From contig CAZMOZ010000023.1 of assembly GCA_964568145.1 (NCBI GenBank), forward strand, positions 4,689-68,688: 64,000 bases of DNA. The letters run 5' to 3'. The notes beneath the pieces were generated by a model. That model was not told where the DNA came from, searched no databases, and saw only the letters and a program-made list of their open reading frames with translations. The DNA is from DSVZ01 sp964568145. GTDB lineage: Bacteria; Verrucomicrobiota; Verrucomicrobiia; Limisphaerales; J093. A program made the translations under genes and the position numbers. Below are positions 59,900-64,000 of this stretch, in pieces (within the stretch, counting starts at the first letter, position 1; each line of letters opens with the position of its first letter).

Positions 59900-61350
59900 G
59901 CGACCTTGCGGCCATTGGTCTCGAACTGGCGGTCGTGCTCACCGGCCTGGGCGTGTTGCTCGCCGAACTCTGGGTGTCGCCGGACCAACGCCGCCGTCTG
60001 GGCCGAACCGTGGCGGTCGCGCTGGGCGTGATTTTGCTGGCCAGCTTCGCGATCACGGCGGAGCCGTCGCGCGCGGCTTTCGGCGAGATGTTCGTGCTCG
60101 ACGACCTGGCGCTGTTCTTCAAGCGGCTCTTTCTGCTCGCGGCCCTGTTGGTGACGGTGATCGCGCTGGAGTTTTCCGACCGCTTCGAGGCCGGGCATTC
60201 GGAATACCACGCGCTCACGCTGTTCGCGCTGGCCGGCATGATGTTCGCCGCGTCGGCCCGGCATTTCGCGCTGCTGTTCGTGGCGCTCGAACTGGTGACG
60301 GTGACGTTCTACGTGCTGGTGAGTTTTCAGCGCCGGCGCGTGACGGCGCTCGAGGCGGGCGCGAAGTACCTGATCCTCGGCGCACTGTCGTCGGCCTTTC
60401 TGGTGTACGGCATTGCGCTGGTCTATGCCGCCACGGGCACGCTCGACTTTGGCGCGCTGGCCAAAAGCACCGCCACGCTGGCCGACAACCGTCTCCTGAC
60501 CACCGGGCTGCTGCTGGTCTTTGTGGGCCTGGCCTTCAAGATCGCGGCGGTGCCGTTCCAGATCTGGGCGCCGGACGTGTACCAGGGTGCGCCGTTTCCC
60601 ACCACGGCCTTCCTCGCCGTGGGCTCGAAGGCGGCGGGGCTGGTGCTGTTGTTGCGCGTGCTCTTCGAGGCTGCGCCCGGCCTGACCGCGCGCGCGGGCG
60701 GCCTGCTGCCGGCGGTGGCGGCGCTGACGATGTTTTACGGCGCATTGTGCGCCATCCCGCAGCGCAGCCTGCGACGGCTGATGGCCTATTCGAGCATCGC
60801 CAACGCGGGGTTCCTGCTGGTCGGCTTCGCCTGCGGCAGCGCGGAAGGCGTGGCCGCCGTGCTGTTTTACCTGGCCGGCTACCTCTTCGCGGTGCTGGCG
60901 GTTTTTCTGGTCGCCACGCTGGTCTGGCGGGGCGCCGACGCGGACGACATCACGGCGCTGGCGGGCCTCGGCCAGCGCGCGCCCTGGCTGGCGGCCAGCC
61001 TGACGCTGGCGGCTACTTCGCTGGCCGGCGTGCCGCCGCTGGCGGGATTTCTCGGCAAGTTTCTGCTGCTGAAAGCGGCCATCCAGGCCGGCGCGGCCAA
61101 TCCCGCACTGTATGGCCTGGCCGCGGCCACGGTCGTGGCGGCGGTGATCTCGCTCTACTACTACTTCGGCCTGGTCCGTGCGGTGTACTGGGGGAACGAG
61201 GAGCCCGGCGTCACCGCCGCGCCGGTGGCGGTGTCGGGTCCGGCGCGCGCCGCGCTGGTGTTGTGCGCGGCGGGGTTGCTGTGGCTGGGCGTCTTCCCCG
61301 CAACCGTGCTCGAGCTGGCCCGCCGCGCCGCCGCCACGCTGGCGTTCTGA
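59896..61350 (+). CDS. nuoN: NADH-quinone oxidoreductase subunit N
   Basis: 484 aa. Conserved segments: FALLFVALELVTVTFYVLV (channel Glu), FKIAAVPFQIWAPDVYQGAP with the key Lys, PQRSLRRLMAYSSIANAGFL and LAGVPPLAGFLGKFLLLKAA. Proton-pumping subunit next to NuoM and NuoK. Last gene of the nuoJKLMN set. A short spacer with aaggcgcaaagggcgcaaag words separates it from the convergent dtd gene. Confidence 0.96.
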   Translation: MSDLAAIGLELAVVLTGLGVLLAELWVSPDQRRRLGRTVAVALGVILLASFAITAEPSRAAFGEMFVLDDLALFFKRLFLLAALLVTVIALEFSDRFEAGHSEYHALTLFALAGMMFAASARHFALLFVALELVTVTFYVLVSFQRRRVTALEAGAKYLILGALSSAFLVYGIALVYAATGTLDFGALAKSTATLADNRLLTTGLLLVFVGLAFKIAAVPFQIWAPDVYQGAPFPTTAFLAVGSKAAGLVLLLRVLFEAAPGLTARAGGLLPAVAALTMFYGALCAIPQRSLRRLMAYSSIANAGFLLVGFACGSAEGVAAVLFYLAGYLFAVLAVFLVATLVWRGADADDITALAGLGQRAPWLAASLTLAATSLAGVPPLAGFLGKFLLLKAAIQAGAANPALYGLAAATVVAAVISLYYYFGLVRAVYWGNEEPGVTAAPVAVSGPARAALVLCAAGLLWLGVFPATVLELARRAAATLAF

Positions 61351-61456
61351 GCCGGCAAGGCGCGGTTGAACCGCCAAGGCGCAAAGGGCGCAAAGGAATT
61401 GAGCCGGAGATCGTGTCGCCGGCCTGGCTGGAACCGCCCGCCAGTTTCATCAGGCA

Positions 61457-61909
61457 TCACCCCCGGCGTTTGGTGTCGAACCAGATCGTCACCGGGCCGT
61501 CATTGACCAGCGCCACCTGCATGTCAGCGCCAAATTCGCCGGTGGCGACCGGCTTGCCGAGGTCGGCGGACAGCTGGCACACAAAGGCCTCGTAAAGCGG
61601 GATGGCCAGCTCCGGCTTCGCGGCCTCGGTGAAGGACGGCCGGTTGCCCTTTTGGGTGCTGGCGTACAGCGTGAACTGGCTCACCACCAGCGCCTCGCCG
61701 CCCACGTCCTGCACGGAAAGATTCATCAGGCCCTGGGCGTCGTTGAAGATGCGCAGTCGGGCGATCTTGCCGCTGAGCCAGGCGACGTCCTCGGCGGTGT
61801 CCGCCGGCTCCGCGCCCAGCAGGATGAGCAGGCCGGGACCGATGGCGGCCTTCACCGCACCGCCGATGCTGACCGACGCCCGCGAGACCCGTTGAACGAC
61901 CGCGCGCAT
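61457..61909 (-). CDS. dtd: D-aminoacyl-tRNA deacylase
   Basis: 150 aa from ATG 61909 (MRAVVQRVSRASVSIGG), the standard size. The catalytic motif SQFTLYASTQKGNRPSF and the C-terminal NDGPVTIWFDTK (the Gly-cisPro-like region is the family mark) are intact. The enzyme removes D-amino acids, and glycine mischarged on tRNA-Ala, from tRNA in the cytoplasm. Single gene, convergent with nuoN. Longer upstream frames are Ala/Arg-rich and not used. Confidence 0.96.
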   Translation of the reverse strand: MRAVVQRVSRASVSIGGAVKAAIGPGLLILLGAEPADTAEDVAWLSGKIARLRIFNDAQGLMNLSVQDVGGEALVVSQFTLYASTQKGNRPSFTEAAKPELAIPLYEAFVCQLSADLGKPVATGEFGADMQVALVNDGPVTIWFDTKRRG

Positions 61910-62108
61910 GGTGTGGCGGGCATTCCGCGGCAGAAGCCGGGCGGCCGGCAAGCAAAAAGCCTGAAGCATGGACGCGCGGCGCGGTTGTGCTAAACTGAGG
62001 CGTGTCACCCGGATGCCCCACCCCCTCAGCCCGGCGGCCGTTCGCGAGTCGCGCGGAGGCGCAGCAACGGGCCGGAGAGGCGGCGCGTCCGGCGTTGTCG
62101 AGGCATCC

Positions 62109-62969
62109 ATGAACGAATCCACAACCTATGCCCAGAGCAACGGCCGGTCGCGCACGGCCTTCACCCTCATCGAACTGCTGGTGGTGATCGCCATCATCGC
62201 CATCCTGGCGGGCATGTTGCTGCCCGCGCTGGCCCGGTCCAAGGCCAAGGGCCAGGGCATCAAGTGCATGAGCAACCTCAAGCAGTTGCAGTTGGTGTGG
62301 CATTTCTACGCCGATGACAACGGGGACAAGACCACCACCTCCGGCTACATCCGGCCCGTCGAGCCGACGGCCTGGGTGGACGGCTGGCTGGATTTCAACG
62401 GCGGCAACCCCGACAACACCAACACGGCCGCGCTGAAGGACCCGCGCCGCTCGAAGTTCGCCACCTACCTGACCGCCGTCGAGGTGTACAAATGCCCGGC
62501 GGACTTCAGCACGGTGCGCATCGGCGGCCGCAGTCATCCGCGCGTGCGCAGCATGGGCATGAGCCAGGCCTTCGGACCGGGGGACTGGCTGGACCCGGCG
62601 GGCTTCCAAGCCAACGTCACCTCGAAGAAGTACCGGGTGTATTACAAGACCACCGACATCGTAGATCCCGGCCCCGCGCAGTGCTACGTGCTGTTGGACG
62701 AGCATCCGGACAGCATCAACGCCGGCGGATTCGCGAACATGATGGTGGAGATTCCCGCCGCGGCCCGGATCATTGACTTCCCGGCCAGCTACCACAACGG
62801 GGCGGCGGGCATCTCCTTCGCCGATGGCCACGCGGAAATCAAGAAGTGGCTGGACCCGCGCACCCGGCCGCCAATTCTCTATACTGGCCAGCTCACCCTG
62901 AACGTGGCTTCCACGAACAACCACGACATGATCTGGCTGGCCGAGCGCACCTCCAGCCGGAACCGTTAA
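62109..62969 (+). CDS. Prepilin-like protein, type II secretion/pilin N-terminus with H-X9-DG motif
   Basis: 286 aa from ATG 62109. Residues 15-40 hold the type IV prepilin leader and helix: SRTAFTLIELLVVIAIIAIL, with Glu at +5 after the presumed cleavage before Phe. The soluble domain carries conserved cysteines (IKCMSNLKQ, YKCPADFS) and the C-terminal HNGAAGISFADGH, an H-X9-DG motif typical of the large pseudopilin-like group of Planctomycetes and Verrucomicrobia. Function unknown. A related gene follows 14 bp later. Confidence 0.9.
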   Translation: MNESTTYAQSNGRSRTAFTLIELLVVIAIIAILAGMLLPALARSKAKGQGIKCMSNLKQLQLVWHFYADDNGDKTTTSGYIRPVEPTAWVDGWLDFNGGNPDNTNTAALKDPRRSKFATYLTAVEVYKCPADFSTVRIGGRSHPRVRSMGMSQAFGPGDWLDPAGFQANVTSKKYRVYYKTTDIVDPGPAQCYVLLDEHPDSINAGGFANMMVEIPAAARIIDFPASYHNGAAGISFADGHAEIKKWLDPRTRPPILYTGQLTLNVASTNNHDMIWLAERTSSRNR

Positions 62970-62983
62970 CCGCTGAAACCGCC

Positions 62984-63784
62984 ATGACCCGAACCTTGCC
63001 TCACCCTGGTCGCGCCCCGGCGCGACGTCCCCTCGCGTTCACCCTCATCGAGCTCCTCGTGGTGATCGCCATCATCGCCATCCTGGCGGGCATGTTGCTG
63101 CCCGCGCTGGCCAAGGCCAAGGAGAAGGCCCGGCGCACCCTCTGCGCCAGCAACGGCAAGCAGTGGGGCGTGGCCCTGCACCTGTACGCGGCCGACAACC
63201 GCGAGAGCTTTCCCGACAACAGCGACGGCTACCACCTGAGCTGGATGGGCACGAACATGGCCACGTTCTGGCGCGATTACCTGATCAAGTCCGAGAAGCC
63301 CAAGACCCGGACCGAAAAGAAGGCCCAGAACCACGTGCTGTTCTGCCCCACGGACGAATGGCATCGCCAGGCGGACACCTGGCGGCTGGACGACCCCAAC
63401 TCCGAGGTCAAGCCGATCCTGACTGGCTACTTCTATCTGCCGGGCCGGGTGGACGGCAGTTGGCCGTACAACGCTGAGGGGCTGGGTCCGTGGCATTTCC
63501 GCAAGAAGATCGGCGGCGAGTTCGCCAAGGCGCCGGTGCTCATTGACCGCCTGCAAGGGCTGGGGCCGCGCACCACCAACGTCTATGACCCGCGCCTGCG
63601 CTGGACCACCACCGACGCCGGCCGCACGTTCCGCACTGCCAATCACCCGGCGGGCGCCGGCGCCCCGGAAGGCGGCAACTTCCTTTTCGAGGACGGCCAC
63701 GTGAGCTGGCTCAACGGCCGGCGCGTGAGCCTCGGCTCCGGCATGGGCGAGTGGCAGTGTTTCTACAAAATCCCGATTGACTGA
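62984..63784 (+). CDS. Prepilin-like protein, type II secretion/pilin N-terminus
   Basis: 266 aa from ATG 62984. Prepilin helix at about 19-45 (AFTLIELLVVIAIIAIL), identical in protein to the preceding gene in this stretch, though the soluble domains differ. It has LCASNGKQWGVALHLYAADN and NHPAGAGAPEGGNFLFEDGH: an H followed by a longer spacer before DGH than in its neighbour. Probably a pseudopilin-like surface protein. No secretion ATPase or peptidase genes are nearby. Confidence 0.9.
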   Translation: MTRTLPHPGRAPARRPLAFTLIELLVVIAIIAILAGMLLPALAKAKEKARRTLCASNGKQWGVALHLYAADNRESFPDNSDGYHLSWMGTNMATFWRDYLIKSEKPKTRTEKKAQNHVLFCPTDEWHRQADTWRLDDPNSEVKPILTGYFYLPGRVDGSWPYNAEGLGPWHFRKKIGGEFAKAPVLIDRLQGLGPRTTNVYDPRLRWTTTDAGRTFRTANHPAGAGAPEGGNFLFEDGHVSWLNGRRVSLGSGMGEWQCFYKIPID

Positions 63785-63845
63785 CCTGTGGCGGCGCGCT
63801 GTCCGGGTGGGTCGCCTCTCGCTGAGAGGCGACGGCTGACAGCTA
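63785..63845. repeat. Palindromic repeat (tcgcctctcg variant)
   Basis: tcgcctctcgctgagaggcg at 63812-63831 forms a hairpin related to the tcgcccctcg palindromes at 10004, 30481 and 32576. It follows the second prepilin gene and may mark its transcript end. Confidence 0.65.
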
Positions 63846-63991
63846 AAGCGGTTTTCTAAAGCTGTGGCTGCGCGTGGAGCGCGGGCTTCAGCCCGCTGCA
63901 CCGTGCGCGGGCAGACGGGCGGAGAAGCGGCGTGAACGCCGCGCGCCGGAAGCGCTGGCGCAAGCGGCCACAGTTTTATTGAAAACGCTCT
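63846..63991. mobile_element. MITE-like element with terminal inverted repeats
   Basis: Left end aagcggttttctaaagctgt plus ggc (63846-63868) and right end gccacagttttattgaaaac plus gctct (63967-63991) are imperfect inverted repeats over about 22 bases. The core contains two further small palindromes (gcgcgggcttcagcccgc region). About 146 bp, no ORF, AT-rich ends in GC-rich DNA. Confidence 0.65.
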
Positions 63992-64000
63992 AGGCCAGAG

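Overview
The window is very GC-rich bacterial DNA, best read as a chromosome segment of a Verrucomicrobiota member of the Limisphaerales/Pedosphaera type. The evidence is the gene content: a PVC-specific beta-propeller/HEAT/CxxCH cytochrome, three genes or domains of the DUF1080 (3-keto-disaccharide hydrolase) type, a DUF2723/GT117 membrane protein, Tat-exported Gfo/Idh/MocA oxidoreductases, prepilin-like proteins with an H-X9-DG motif, and many short palindromic intergenic repeats. This placement is inference; there is no rRNA gene to confirm it.

Layout. 1-6.7 kb: a partial unknown gene with a sugar nucleotidyltransferase, then an ECF sigma factor, small membrane protein and GT117 protein operon. 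6.9-13 kb: a P1B-4 metal-export ATPase divergent from maf, then gcvP. 13.6-17.5 kb: a YtrA-type GntR regulator with an ABC exporter and a candidate operator. 17.9-21 kb: a secreted DUF1080 protein with a clear terminator, decayed phage-like fragments, two small membrane proteins and tRNA-Asn. 21.3-33.6 kb: two secreted esterases, LemA, a PHP phosphoesterase, a free-standing DUF933/TGS protein, two EamA transporters, surA-pdxA, an SDR, a lipid-kinase-like protein and tRNA-Val.

33.6-54 kb is a carbohydrate-related accessory region. Two divergent Gfo/Idh/MocA paralogues precede a seven-gene plus-strand operon of start/stop-overlapped genes: cytochrome/HEAT protein, 93-aa protein, MNT-type nucleotidyltransferase, double DUF1080 protein, homocysteine methyltransferase, NagB-like deaminase and ROK kinase. 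It converges on a minus-strand run: zinc alcohol dehydrogenase, three exported TIM-barrel-type proteins sharing a C-x-C-x2-[C/H] motif, and a CehA-like metallohydrolase. I infer degradation of an amino-sugar or modified glycan with cytoplasmic processing of the sugars; no SusC/SusD-like genes are present.

55.5-61.4 kb: nuoJKLMN, the distal membrane arm of complex I, without nuoA-I. 61.5-63.8 kb: dtd and two prepilin-like genes.

The most distinctive theme is short inverted-repeat elements, not only between genes but apparently incorporated into coding sequence: at the start of the cytochrome gene, inside the same gene, in a 42-codon ORF bridging nuoK and nuoL, and at the NuoM C-terminus. No CRISPR array or recognisable complete defence system was found.
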